From assembly GCA_963556195.1 (NCBI GenBank), contig CAUVYP010000244.1, positions 1,178,001-1,242,000 of the forward strand: a stretch of 64,000 nt of DNA, in the 5' to 3' direction. The notes beneath the pieces were generated by a model. That model did not search any database. It was not told the DNA's origin and worked only from the letters and a program-made list of their open reading frames with translations. Source of the stretch: Sepiola atlantica. Its lineage: Eukaryota > Mollusca > Cephalopoda > Sepiida > Sepiolidae. Positions 46,195-59,028 of this stretch are shown here, in pieces; within the stretch, counting starts at the first letter, position 1, and every line of letters starts with the position of its first letter. The translations under genes were made by a program, and so were the position numbers.

Positions 46195-48239
46195 TTTAGC
46201 GCGTTTTAAAGTTGATATCGCTTTGTTTATAACTTCCACATTTATGCGAATTGTGCAACGAAACTTTGCAGACAGTCGCGGAGACACATTTGCTACTGAA
46301 GTACAAAGTTTTAGAAGTGCAGCTCTTGTACTGCCGGAGATATGTCGATACAAACTGAATACGCAAAACATCACCAAAATTTAGCGCGTTTTAAAGTTGA
46401 TATCGCTTTTGTTTATAACTTCCACATTTATTCGAATTGTGCAACGAAACTTTGCAGACAGTCTCGAATAGGCCTTTTCCACTGAGGTACCAAGTTTCAG
46501 AAGTGCAGCTGTTGTACTGCCAAAGATATGTCGATACAAACTGAATACGCAAAACATCAACAAAATTTAGCGCGTTTTAAAGTTGATATCGCTTTTGTTT
46601 ATAACTTCCACATTTATTCGAATTGTGCCACGAAACTTTGCAGACAGTCGCGGAGACACATTTTCTACTGACGTACCAAGTTTCAGAAGTGCAGCTCTTG
46701 TACTGCCGGAGATATGTCGATACAAACTGAATACGCAAAACATCACCAAAATTTAGCGCGTTTTAAAGTTGATATCGCTTTTGTTTATAACTTCCACATT
46801 TATTCGAATTGTGCAACGAAACTTTGCAGACAGTCTCGAATAGGCCTTTTTCACTGGGGTACCAAGTTTCAGAAGTGCAGCTGTTGTACTGCCGGAGATA
46901 TGTCGATACAAACTGAATACGTAAAACATCAACAAAATTTAGCGCGTTTTAAAGTTGATATCGCTTTTGTTTATAACTTCCACATTTATTCGAATTGTGC
47001 AACGAAACTTTGCAGACAGTCGCGGAGACACATTTTCTACTGAAGTACCAAGTTTCAGAAGTGCAACTCTTGTACTGCCGGAGATAGGTCGATACAAACT
47101 GAATACGCAAAACATCAACAAAATTTAGCGCGTTTTAAAGTTGATATCGCTTTTGTTTATAACTTCCACATTTATTCGAATTGTGCCACGAAACTTTGCA
47201 GACAGTCGCGGAGCCACATTTTCAACTGAAGTACCAGGTTTCAGAAGTGCAGCTCTTGTACTGCCGGAGATATGTCGATACAAACTGAATACGCAAAACA
47301 TCAACAAAATTTAGCGCGTTTTAAAGTTGATATCGCTTTTGTTTATAACTTCCACATTTATTCGAGTTGTGCAACGAAACTTTGCAGACAGTCGCGGAGA
47401 CACATTTTCTACTGAAGTACCAAGTCTCAGAAGTGCAGCTCTTGTACTGCCGGAGATATGTCGATACAAACTGAATACACAAAATATCAACAAAATTTAG
47501 CGCGTTTTAAAGTTGATATCGCTTTTGTTTATAACTTCCACATTTATTCGAATTGTGCAACGAAACTTTGCAGAAAGTCTCGAATAGGCCTTTTGCACTG
47601 AGGTACCAAGTTTCAGAAGTGCAGCTGTTGTACTGCCGGAGATATGTCGATACAAACTGAATACGCAAAACATCAACAAAATTTAGCGCGTTTTAAAGTT
47701 GATATCGCTTTTGTTTATAACTTCCACATTTATTCGAATTGTGCAACGAAACTTTGAAGACAGTCGCGGAGACACATTTTCTACTGAAGTACCAAGTTTC
47801 AGAAGTGCAGCTCTTGTACTGCCGGAGATATGTCGATACAAACTGAATACGCAAAACATCAACAAAATTTAGCGCGTTTTAAAGTTGATATCGCTTTTGT
47901 TTATAACTTCCACATTTATTCGAATTGTGCAACGAAACTTTGCAGACCGTCTCGAATAGGCATTTTCTACTGAAGTACTTAGTTTCAGAAGTGCAGCTCT
48001 TGTACTGCCGGAGATATGTCGATACAAACTGAATACGCAAAACATCAACAAAATTTAGCGCGTTTTAAAGTTGATATCGCTTTTGTTTATAACTTCCACA
48101 TTTATTCGAATTGTGCAACGGAACTTTGCAGACAGTCGCGGAGACACATCTTCTACTGAAGTACCAAGTTTCAGAAGTGCAGCTCTTGTACTGCCGGAGA
48201 TATGTCGATACAAACTGAATACGCAAAACATCACCAAAA

Positions 48240-48426
48240 TTTAGCGCATTTTAAAGTTTATTATCGCTTTTGTTTATAACTTCCACATTTATTCGAATTG
48301 TGCAACGAAACTTTGCAGACAGTCTCGAATAGGCCTTTTCCACTGAGGTACCAAGTTTCAGAAGTGCAGCTGTTGTACTGCCAAAGATATGTCGATACAA
48401 ACTGAATACGCAAAACATCAACAAAA
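48240..48426 (+). repeat. Type F 187-bp monomer, rightmost copy
   Basis: Last of five type F monomers (39494, 42098, 45635, 46008, 48240). I see none left of 39 kb or right of 48.5 kb, so this type is private to a 9-kb domain. Confidence 0.85.
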
Positions 48427-49839
48427 TTTAGCGCGTTTTAAAGTTGATATCGCTTTTGTTTATAACTTCCACATTTATTAGAATTGTGCAACGAAACTTT
48501 GCAGACAGTCGCGGAGACACATTTTCTACTGAAGTACCAAGTTTCAGAAGTGCAGCTGTTGTACTGCCAAAGATATGTCGATACAAACTGAATACGCAAA
48601 ACATCAACAAAATTTAGCGCGTTTTAAAGTTGATATCGCTTTTGTTTATAACTTCCACATTTATTCAAATTGTGCCACGAAACTTTGCAGACAGTCGCGG
48701 AGACACATTTTCTACTGAAGTACCAAGTTTCAGAAGTGCAGCTCTTGTACTGCCGGAGATATGTCGATACCAACTGAATACGCAAAACATCACCAAAATT
48801 TAGCGCGTTTTAAAGTTGATATCGCTTTTGTTTATAACTTCCACATTTATTCGAATTGTGCAACGAAACTTTGCAGACAGTCTCGAATAGGCCTTTTTCA
48901 CTGGGGTACCAAGTTTCAGAAGTGCAGCTGTTGTACTGCCGGAGATATGTCGATACAAACTGAATACGCAAAACATCAACAAAATTTAGCGCGTTTTAAA
49001 GTTGATATCGCTTTTGTTTATAACTTCCACATTTATTCGAATTGTGCAACGAAACTTTGCAGACAGTCGCGGAGACACATTTTCTACTGAAGTACCAAGT
49101 TTCAGAAGTGCAACTCTTGTACTGCCGGAGATAGGTCGATACAAACTGAATACGCAAAACATCAACAAAATTTAGCGCGTTTTAAAGTTGATATCGCTTT
49201 TGTTTATAACTTCCACATTTATTCGAATTGTGCAACGAAACTTTGCAGACAGTCGCGGAGACACATTTTCTACTGAAGTACCAAGTTTCAGAAGTGCAAC
49301 TCTTGTACTGCCGGAGATATGTCGATACAAACTGAATACGCAAAACATCAACAAAATTTAGCGCGTTTTAAAGTTGATATCGCTTTTGTTTATAACTTCC
49401 ACATTTATTCGAATTGTGCAACGAAACTTTGCAGACAGTCGCGGAGACACATTTTCTACTGAAGTACCAAGTTTCAGAAGTGCAGCTCTTGTACTGCCGG
49501 AGATATGTCGATACAAACTGAATACGCAAAACATCAACAAAATTTAGCGCGTTTTAAAGTTGATATCGCTTTTGTTTATAACTTCCACATTTATGCGAAT
49601 TGTGCAACGAAACTTTGCAGACAGTCTCGAATAGGCCTTTTCTACTGAAGTAACCAGTTTCAGAAGTGCAGCTCTTTTACTGCCGGAGATATGTCGATAC
49701 AAACTGAATACGCAAAACATCAACAAAATTTAGCGCGTTTTAAAGTTGATATCGCTTTTGTTTATAACTTCCACAGTTATTCGAATTGTGCAACGAAACT
49801 TTGCAGACAGTCTCGAATAGGCCTTATCTACTGAAGTAC

Positions 49840-52800
49840 GAAGTTTCCGAAGTGCAGCTCTTGTACTGCCGGAGATATGTCGATACAAACGTAATACGCA
49901 AAACATCAACAAAATTTAGCGCGTTTTAAAGTTGATATCGCTTTTGTTTATAACTTCCACATTTATTCGAATTGTGCAACGAAACTTTGCAGACAGTCGC
50001 GGAGACACATTTTCTACTGAAGTACCAAGTTTCAGAAGTGCAACTCTTGTACTGCCGGAGATATGTCTATACAAACTGAATACGCAAAACATCAACAAAA
50101 TTTAGCGCGTTTTAAAGTTGATATCGCTTTTGTTTATAACTTCCACATTTATTCGAATTGTGCAACGAAACTTTGCAGACAGTCGCGGAGACACATGTTC
50201 TACTGAAGTACCAAGTTTCAGAAGTGCAGCTCTTGTACTGCCGGAGATATGTCGATACAAACTGAATACGCAAAACATCAACAAAATTTAGCGCGTTTTA
50301 AAGTTGATATCGCTTTTGTTTATAACTTCCACATTTATTCGAATTGTGCAACGAAACTTTGCAGACAGTCTCGAATAGGCCTTTTCTACTGAAGTACCAA
50401 GTTTCAGAAGTGCAGCTCTTGTACTGCCGGAGATATGTCGATACAAACTGTATACGCAAAACATCAACAAAATTTAGCTCGTTTTAAAGTTGATATCGCT
50501 TTTGTTTATAACTTCCACATTTATTCGAATTGTGCAACGAAACTTTGCAGACAGTCGCGGAGACACATTTGCTACTGAAGTACAAAGTTTTAGAAGTGCA
50601 GCTGTTGTACTGCCGGAGATATGTCGATACAAACTGAATACGCAAAACATCACCAAAATTTAGCGCGTTTTAAAGTTGATATCGCTTTTGTTTATAACTT
50701 CCACATTTATTCGAATTGTGCAACGAAACTTTGCAGACAGTCTCGAATAGGCCTTTTCCACTGAGGTACCAAGTTTCAGAAGTGCAGCTGTTGTACTGCC
50801 AAAGATATGTCGATACAAACTGAATACGCAAAACATCAACAAAATTTAGCGCGTTTTAAAGTTGATATCGCTTTTGTTTATAACTTCCACATTTATTCAA
50901 ATTGTGCCACGAAACTTTGCAGACAGTCGCGGAGACACATTTTCTACTGAAGTACCAAGTTTCAGAAGTGCAGCTCTTGTACTGCCGGAGATATGTCGAT
51001 ACCAACTGAATACGCAAAACATCACCAAAATTTAGCGCGTTTTAAAGTTGATATCGCTTTTGTTTATAACTTCCACATTTATTCGAATTGTGCAACGAAA
51101 CTTTGCAGACAGTCTCGAATAGGCCTTTTTCACTGGGGTACCAAGTTTCAGAAGTGCAGCTGTTGTACTGCCGGAGATATGTCGATACAAACTGAATACG
51201 CAAAACATCAACAAAATTTAGCGCGTTTTAAAGTTGATATCGCTTTTGTTTATAACTTCCACATTTATTCGAATTGTGCAACGAAACTTTGCAGACAGTC
51301 GCGGAGACACATTTTCTACTGAAGTACCAAGTTTCAGAAGTGCAACTCTTGTACTGCCGGAGATAGGTCGATACAAACTGAATACGCAAAACATCAACAA
51401 AATTTAGCGCGTTTTAAAGTTGATATCGCTTTTGTTTATAACTTCCACATTTATTCGAATTGTGCAACGAAACTTTGCAGACAGTCGCGGAGACACATTT
51501 TCTACTGAAGTACCAAGTTTCAGAAGTGCAGCTCTTGTACTGCCGGAGATATGTCGATACAAACTGAATACGCAAAACATCACCAAAATTTAGCGCGTTT
51601 TAAAGTTGATATCGCTTTTGTTTATAACTTCCACATTTATTCGAATTGTGCAACGAAACTTTGCCGACAGTCTCGAATAGGCCTTTTCTACTGAAGTACA
51701 CAGTTTCAGAAGTGCAGCTGTTTTACTGCGTGAGATATGTCGATACAAACTGAATACGCAAAACATCAACAAAATTTAGCGCGTTTTAAAGTTGATATCG
51801 CTTTTGTTTATAACTTCCACAGTTATTCGAATTGTGCAACGAAACTTTGCAGACAGTCTCGAATAGGCCGTTTCTACGTATGTACCAAGTTTCAGAAGTG
51901 CAGCTCTTGTACTGCCGGAGATAGGTCGATACAAACTGAATACGCAAAACATCAACAAAATTTAGCGCGTTTTAAAGTTGATATCGCTTTTGTTTATAAC
52001 TTCCACATTTATCTGAATTGTGCAACGAAACTTTGCAGACAGTCTCGAATAGGCCTCCTCTACTGAAGTACCAAGTTTCAGAAGTGCAGATCTTGTACTG
52101 CCGGAGATATGTCGATACTAACTGAATACGCAAAACATCAACAAAATTTAGCGCGTTTTAAAGTTGATATCGCTTTAGTTTATAACTTCCACATTTATTC
52201 GAATTGTGCCACGAAACTTTGCAGACAGTCGCGGAGCCACATTTTCAACTGAAGTACGAAGTTTCCGAAGTGCAGCTCTTGTACTGCCGGAGATATGTCG
52301 ATACAAACGTAATACGCAAAACATCAACAAAATTTAGCGCGTTTTAAAGTTGATATCGCTTTTGTTTATAACTTCCACATTTATTCGAATTGTGCAACGA
52401 AACTTTGCAGACAGTCGCGGAGACACATTTTCTACTGAAGTACCAAGTTTCAGAAGTGCAACTCTTGTACTGCCGGAGATATGTCTATACAAACTGAATA
52501 CGCAAAACATCAACAAAATTTAGCGCGTTTTAAAGTTGATATCGCTTTTGTTTATAACTTCCACATTTATTCGAATTGTGCAACGAAACTTTGCAGACAG
52601 TCGCGGAGACACATGTTCTACTGAAGTACCAAGTTTCAGAAGTGCAGCTCTTGTACTGCCGGAGATATGTCGATACAAACTGAATACGCAAAACATCAAC
52701 AAAATTTAGCGCGTTTTAAAGTTGATATCGCTTTTGTTTATAACTTCCACATTTATTCGAATTGTGCAACGAAACTTTGCAGACAGTCTCGAATAGGCCT

Positions 52801-54671
52801 TTTCTACTGAAGTACCAAGTTTCAGAAGTGCAGCTCTTGTACTGCCGGAGATATGTCGATACAAACTGTATACGCAAAACATCAACAAAATTTAGCTCGT
52901 TTTAAAGTTGATATCGCTTTTGTTTATAACTTCCACATTTATTCGAATTGTGCAACGAAACTTTGCAGACAGTCGCGGAGACACATTTGCTACTGAAGTA
53001 CAAAGTTTTAGAAGTGCAGCTGTTGTACTGCCGGAGATATGTCGATACAAACTGAATACGCAAAACATCACCAAAATTTAGCGCGTTTTAAAGTTGATAT
53101 CGCTTTTGTTTATAACTTCCACATTTATTCGAATTGTGCAACGAAACTTTGCAGACAGTCTCGAATAGGCCTTTTCCACTGAGGTACCAAGTTTCAGAAG
53201 TGCAGCTGTTGTACTGCCAAAGATATGTCGATACAAACTGAATACGCAAAACATCAACAAAATTTAGCGCGTTTTAAAGTTGATATCGCTTTTGTTTATA
53301 ACTTCCACATTTATTCAAATTGTGCCACGAAACTTTGCAGACAGTCGCGGAGACACATTTTCTACTGAAGTACCAAGTTTCAGAAGTGCAGCTCTTGTAC
53401 TGCCGGAGATATGTCGATACCAACTGAATACGCAAAACATCACCAAAATTTAGCGCGTTTTAAAGTTGATATCGCTTTTGTTTATAACTTCCACATTTAT
53501 TCGAATTGTGCAACGAAACTTTGCAGACAGTCTCGAATAGGCCTTTTTCACTGGGGTACCAAGTTTCAGAAGTGCAGCTGTTGTACTGCCGGAGATATGT
53601 CGATACAAACTGAATACGCAAAACATCAACAAAATTTAGCGCGTTTTAAAGTTGATATCGCTTTTGTTTATAACTTCCACATTTATTCGAATTGTGCAAC
53701 GAAACTTTGCAGACAGTCGCGGAGACACATTTTCTACTGAAGTACCAAGTTTCAGAAGTGCAACTCTTGTACTGCCGGAGATAGGTCGATACAAACTGAA
53801 TACGCAAAACATCAACAAAATTTAGCGCGTTTTAAAGTTGATATCGCTTTTGTTTATAACTTCCACATTTATTCGAATTGTGCAACGAAACTTTGCAGAC
53901 AGTCGCGGAGACACATTTTCTACTGAAGTACCAAGTTTCAGAAGTGCAGCTCTTGTACTGCCGGAGATATGTCGATACAAACTGAATACGCAAAACATCA
54001 CCAAAATTTAGCGCGTTTTAAAGTTGATATCGCTTTTGTTTATAACTTCCACATTTATTCGAATTGTGCAACGAAACTTTGCCGACAGTCTAGTATAGGC
54101 CTTTTCTACTGAAGTACACAGTTTCAGAAGTGCAGCTGTTTTACTGCGTGAGATATGTCGATACAAACTGAATACGCAAAACATCAACAAAATTTAGCGC
54201 GTTTTAAAGTTGATATCGCTTTTGTTTATAACTTCCACAGTTATTCGAATTGTGCAACGAAACTTTGCAGACAGTCTCGAATAGGCCTTTTCTACGTATG
54301 TACCAAGTTTCAGAAGTGCAGCTCTTGTACTGCCGGAGATAGGTTTATACAAACTGAATACGCAAAACATCAACAAAATTTAGCGCGTTTTAAAGTTGAT
54401 ATCGCTTTTGTTTATAACTTCCACATTTATCTGAATTGTGCAACGAAACTTTGCAGACAGTCTCGAATAGGCCTCCTCTACTGAAGTACCAAGTTTCAGA
54501 AGTGCAGATCTTGTACTGCCGGAGATATGTCGATACAAACTGAATACGCAAAACATCAACAAAATTTAGCGCGTTTTAAAGTTGATATCGCTTTAGTTTA
54601 TAACTTCCACATTTATTCGAATTGTGCCACGAAACTTTGCAGACAGTCGCGGAGCCACATTTTCAACTGAA
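49840..54671. repeat. Near-identical tandem duplication of 13 monomers, 2418 bp x 2
   Basis: Copies run from about 49840 to 52253 and about 52254 to 54671. Shared rare markers in order: GTACGAAGTTTCCGAAG with AAACGTAATACGC, GATATGTCTATAC, ACATGTTC, AAACTGTATACGC, TTTAGCTCG, ACATTTGCTACTG, TTATTCAAATTGTGCC, GATACCAACTG, TTTTTCACTGGGG, GATAGGTCG, TTTGCCGACAG, CTGCGTGAGATATG, TCTACGTATGTACC, CCTCCTC with GCAGATCTTG, and CGCTTTAGTTTATAAC. By eye I found only about five differences, such as GGCCGTTTC against GGCCTTTTC near 51866/54284, GATAGGTCG against GATAGGTTT, CAGTCTAGTATAGG in copy 2, and GATACTAAC in copy 1. This is a very young event. Confidence 0.95.
52147..52332 (+). repeat. Chimeric monomer at the 13-mer junction
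   Basis: Left part: CGCTTTAGTTTATAAC, GTGCCACG, GGAGCCACATTTTCAAC, as in the A-gcc copy at 54565. Right part: GTACGAAGTTTCCGAAG and AAACGTAATACGC, as in the B copy at 49729. The switch falls between about 52249 and 52258, inside the shared CTGAAGTAC. It is the best-resolved crossover point in the window and sits exactly at the joint of the two 2418-bp copies. Confidence 0.92.
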
Positions 54672-56593
54672 GTACCAAGTTTCAGAAGTGCAGCTCTTGT
54701 ACTGCCGGAGATATGTCGATACAAACTGAATACGCAAAACATCAACAAAATTTAGCGCGTTTTAAAGTTGATATCGCTTTTGTTTATACCTTCCACATTT
54801 ATTCGAATTGTGCAACGAAACTTTGCGGACAGTCGCGGAGACACATTTTCTACTGAAGTACCAAGTCTTAGAAGTGCAGCTCTTGTACTGCCGGAGATAT
54901 GTCGATACAAACTGAATACACAAAATATCAACAAAATTTAGCGCGTTTTAAAGTTGATATCGCTTTTGTTTATAACTTCCACATTTATTCGAATTGTGCA
55001 ACGAAACTTTGCAGACAGTCTCGAATAAGCCTTTTCTACTGAAGTACCAAGTTTCAGAAGTGCAGCTCTTGTACTGCCGGAGATATGTCGATACAAACTG
55101 AATACGCAAAACATCACCAAAATTTAGCGCGTTTTAAAGTTGATATCGCTTTTGTTTATAACTTCCACATTTATTCGAATTGTGCAACGAAACTTTGCAG
55201 ACAGTCTCGAATAGGCCTTTTCCACTGAGGTACCAAGTTTCAGAAGTGCAGCTGTTGTACTGCCAAAGATATGTCGATACAAACTGAATACGCAAAACAT
55301 CAACAAAATTTAGCGCGTTTTAAAGTTGATATCGCTTTTGTTTATAACTTCCACATTTATTCAAATTGTGCCACGAAACTTTGCAGACAGTCGCGGAGAC
55401 ACATTTTCTACTGAAGTACCAAGTTTCAGAAGTGCAGCTCTTGTACTGCCGGAGATATGTCGATACCAACTGAATACGCAAAACATCACCAAAATTTAGC
55501 GCGTTTTAAAGTTGATATCGCTTTTGTTTATAACTTCCACATTTATTCGAATTGTGCAACGAAACTTTGCCGACAGTCTCGAATAGGCCTTTTCTACTGA
55601 AGTACACAGTTTCAGAAGTGCAGCTGTTTTACTGCGTGAGATATGTCGATACAAACTGAATACGCAAAACATCAACAAAATTTAGCGCGTTTTAAAGTTG
55701 ATATCGCTTTTGTTTATAACTTCCACAGTTATTCGAATTGTGCAACGAAACTTTGCAGACAGTCTCGAATAGGCCTTTTCTACGTATGTACCAAGTTTCA
55801 GAAGTGCAGCTCTTGTACTGCCGGAGATAGGTTTATACAAACTGAATACGCAAAACATCAACAAAATTTAGCGCGTTTTAAAGTTGATATCGCTTTTGTT
55901 TATAACTTCCACATTTATCTGAATTGTGCAACGAAACTTTGCAGACAGTCTCGAATAGGCCTCCTCTACTGAAGTACCAAGTTTCAGAAGTGCAGATCTT
56001 GTACTGCCGGAGATATGTCGATACAAACTGAATACGCAAAACATCAACAAAATTTAGCGCGTTTTAAAGTTGATATCGCTTTAGTTTATAACTTCCACAT
56101 TTATTCGAATTGTGCCACGAAACTTTGCAGACAGTCGCGGAGCCACATTTTCAACTGAAGTACCAAGTTTCAGAAGTGCAGCTCTTGTACTGCCGGAGAT
56201 ATGTCGATACAAACTGAATACGCAAAACATCAACAAAATTTAGCGCGTTTTAAAGTTGATATCGCTTTTGTTTATACCTTCCACATTTATTCGAATTGTG
56301 CAACGAAACTTTGCGGACAGTCGCGGAGACACATTTTCTACTGAAGTACCAAGTCTTAGAAGTGCAGCTCTTGTACTGCCGGAGATATGTCGATACAAAC
56401 TGAATACACAAAATATCAACAAAATTTAGCGCGTTTTAAAGTTGATATCGCTTTTGTTTATAACTTCCACATTTATTCGAATTGTGCAACGAAACTTTGC
56501 AGACAGTCTCGAATAAGCCTTTTCTACTGAAGTACCAAGTTTCAGAAGTGCAGCTCTTGTACTGCCGGAGATATGTCGATACAAACTGAATAC
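53077..56593. repeat. 8-monomer (1488-bp) duplication with an 11-monomer splice
   Basis: From about 54003-55105 to 55491-56593 the offset is 1488 bp. Shared private markers are TTTGCCGACAG, CTGCGTGAG, TCTACGTATG, GATAGGTTTATAC, CGCTTTAGTTTATAAC, TTTATACCTTCC, TTTGCGGACAG, CCAAGTCTTAG and CTCGAATAAGCC. The two monomers between them (55123 and 55309: B-cc, then A with TTATTCAAATTG and GATACCAACTG) match 53077-53448 at 2046 bp (11 monomers). Relative to the first copy, three monomers (558 bp: B-gg, A with GATAGGTCG, and A) are absent before 55495. Confidence 0.88.
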
Positions 56594-59028
56594 GCAAAAC
56601 ATCAACAAAATTTAGCGCGTTTTAAAGTTGATATCGCTTTTGTTTATAACTTCCATATTTATTCGAATTGTGCAACGAAACTTTGCAGACAGTCGCGGAG
56701 ACACATTTTCTACTGAAGTACCAAGTTTAGGAAGTGCAGCTCTTGTACTGCCGGAGATATGTCGATACAAACTGAATACGCAAAACATCACCAAAATTTA
56801 GCGCGTTTTAAAGTTGATATCGCTTTTGTTTATAACTTCCACATTTATTCGAATTGTGCAACGAAACTTTGCAGACAGTCTCGAATAGGCCTTTTGCACT
56901 GAGGTACCAAGTTTCAGAAGTGCAGCTGTTGTACTGCCGGAGATATGTCGATACAAACTGAATACGCAAAACATCAACAAAATTTAGGGCATTTTAAAGT
57001 TGATATCGCTTTTGTTTATAACTTCCACATTTATTCGAATTGTGCAACGAAACTTTGCAGACAGTCGCGGAGACACATTTTCTACTGAAGTACCAAGTTT
57101 CAGAAGTGCAGCTCTTGTACTGCCGGAGATATGTCGATACAAACTGAATACGCAAAACATCACCAAAATTTAGCGCGTTTTAAAGTTGATATCGCTTTTG
57201 TTTATAACTTCCACATTTATTCGAATTGTGCAACGAAACTTTGCAGACAGTCTCGAATAGGCCTTTTCTACTGAAGTACACAGTTTCAGAAGTGCAGCTC
57301 TTTTACTGCCGGAGATATGTCGATACAAATTGAATACGCAAAACATCAACAAAATTTAGCGCGTTTTAAAGTTGATATCGCTTTTGTTTATAACTTCCAC
57401 AGTTATTCGAATTGTGCAACGAAACTTTGCAGACAGTCTCGAATAGGCCTTTTCTACTGAAGTACCAAGTTTCAGAAGTGCAGCTCTTGTACTGCCGGAG
57501 ATATGTCGATACAAACTGAATACGCAAAACATCAACAAAATTTAGCGCGTTTTAAAGTTGATATCGCTTTTGTTTATAACTTCCACATTTATTCGAATTG
57601 TGCAACGGAACTTTGCAGACAGTCGCGGAGACACATTTTCTACTGAAGTACCAAGTTTCAGAAGTGCAGCTCTTGTACTGCCGGAGATATGTCGATACAA
57701 ACTGAATACGCAAAACATCAACTAAATTAAGCCTGTTTTAAAGTTGATATCGCTTTTGTTTATAACTTCCACATTTATTCGAATTGTGAAACGAAACTTT
57801 GCAGACAGTCTCGAATAGGCCTTTTCTACTGAAGTACCAAGTTTCAGAAGTGCAGCTCTTGTACTGCCGGAGATAGGTCGATACAAACTGAATACGCAAA
57901 ACATCAACACAATTTAGCGCGTTTTAAAGTTGATATCGCTTTTGTTTATAACTTCCACATTTATCTGAATTGTGCAACGAAACTTTGCAGACAGTCTCGA
58001 ATAGGCCTCCTCTACTGAGGTACCAAGTTTCAGAAGTGCAGATCTTGTACTGCCGGAGATATGTCGATACAAACTGAATACGCAAAACATCAACAAAATT
58101 TAGCGCGTTTTAAAGTTGATATCGCTTTAGTGTATAACTTCCACATTTATTCGAATTGTGCCACGAAACTTTGCAGACAGTCGCGGAGCCACATTTTCAA
58201 CTGAAGTACCAAGTTTCAGAAGTGCAGCTCTTGTACTGCCGGAGATATGTCGATACAAACTGAATACGCAAAACATCAACAAAATTTAGCGCGTTTTAAA
58301 GTTGATATCGCTTTTGTTTATAACTTCCACATTTATTCGAATTGTGCAACGAAACTTATCAGACAGTCGCGGAGACACATTTTCTACTGAAGTACCAAGT
58401 CTCAGAAGTGCAGCTCTTGTACTGCCGGAGATATGTCGATACAAACGGAATACACAAAATATCAACAAAATTTAGCGCGTTTTAAAGTTCATATCGCTTT
58501 TGTTTATAACTTCCACATTTATTCGAATTGTGCAACGAAACTTTGCAGACAGTCTCGAATAGGCCTTTTCTTCTGAAGTACCAAGTTTCAGAAGTGCAGC
58601 TCTTGTACTGCCGGAGATATGTCGATACAAACTGAATACGCAAAACATCAACAAAATTTAGCGCGTTTTAAAGTTGATATCGCTTTTGTTTATAACTTCC
58701 ATATTTATTCGAATTGTGCAACGAAACTTTGCAGACAGTCGCGGAGACACATTTTCTACTGAAGTACCAAGTTTCAGAAGTGCAGCTCTTGTACTGCCGG
58801 AGATATGTCGATACAAACTGAATACGCAAAACATCACCAAAATTTAGCGCGTTTTAAAGTTGATATCGCTTTTGTTTATAACTTCATCATTTATTCGAAT
58901 TGTGCAACGAAACTTTGCAGACAGTCTCGAATAGGCCTTTTGCACTGAGGTACCAAGTTTCAGAAGTGCAGCTGTTGTACTGCCGGAGATATGTCGATAC
59001 AAACTGAATACGCAAAACATCAACAAAA
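55867..59028. repeat. 6-monomer block repeated at 2046 bp
   Basis: The order at 55867-56982 recurs at 57913-59028, eleven monomers later: CTGAATTG with CCTCCTC, A-gcc with CGCTTTAG, A with CCAAGTCTCAG or CCAAGTCTTAG and ACACAAAATATC, B, A with TTCCATATTT, and B with TTTTGCACTGAGG. The right copy adds variants that mark the later 12-mer family: AAACGGAATACAC, TTTTCTTCTGAAG and ACTTCATCATTTATTCG. Confidence 0.8.

Larger units (their letters stand above)
44476..49839. repeat. Mixed segment reusing 14-mer parts
   Basis: About 29 monomers assembled from known blocks. The run B-cc, A, B-gg, A at 46380-47123 repeats 43774-44518 at about 2605 bp. The B-gg/A pair occurs again at 48799-49170. The E copy at 44891 has a private TTGTAATACGAAACG. 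Monomers at 47124-47682 are the A-gcc, A (CCAAGTCTCAG), B-gg-like order seen at 32-33 kb. The A copy near 46195 is 185 bp because of CGCTTTGTTTATAAC. Confidence 0.7.
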
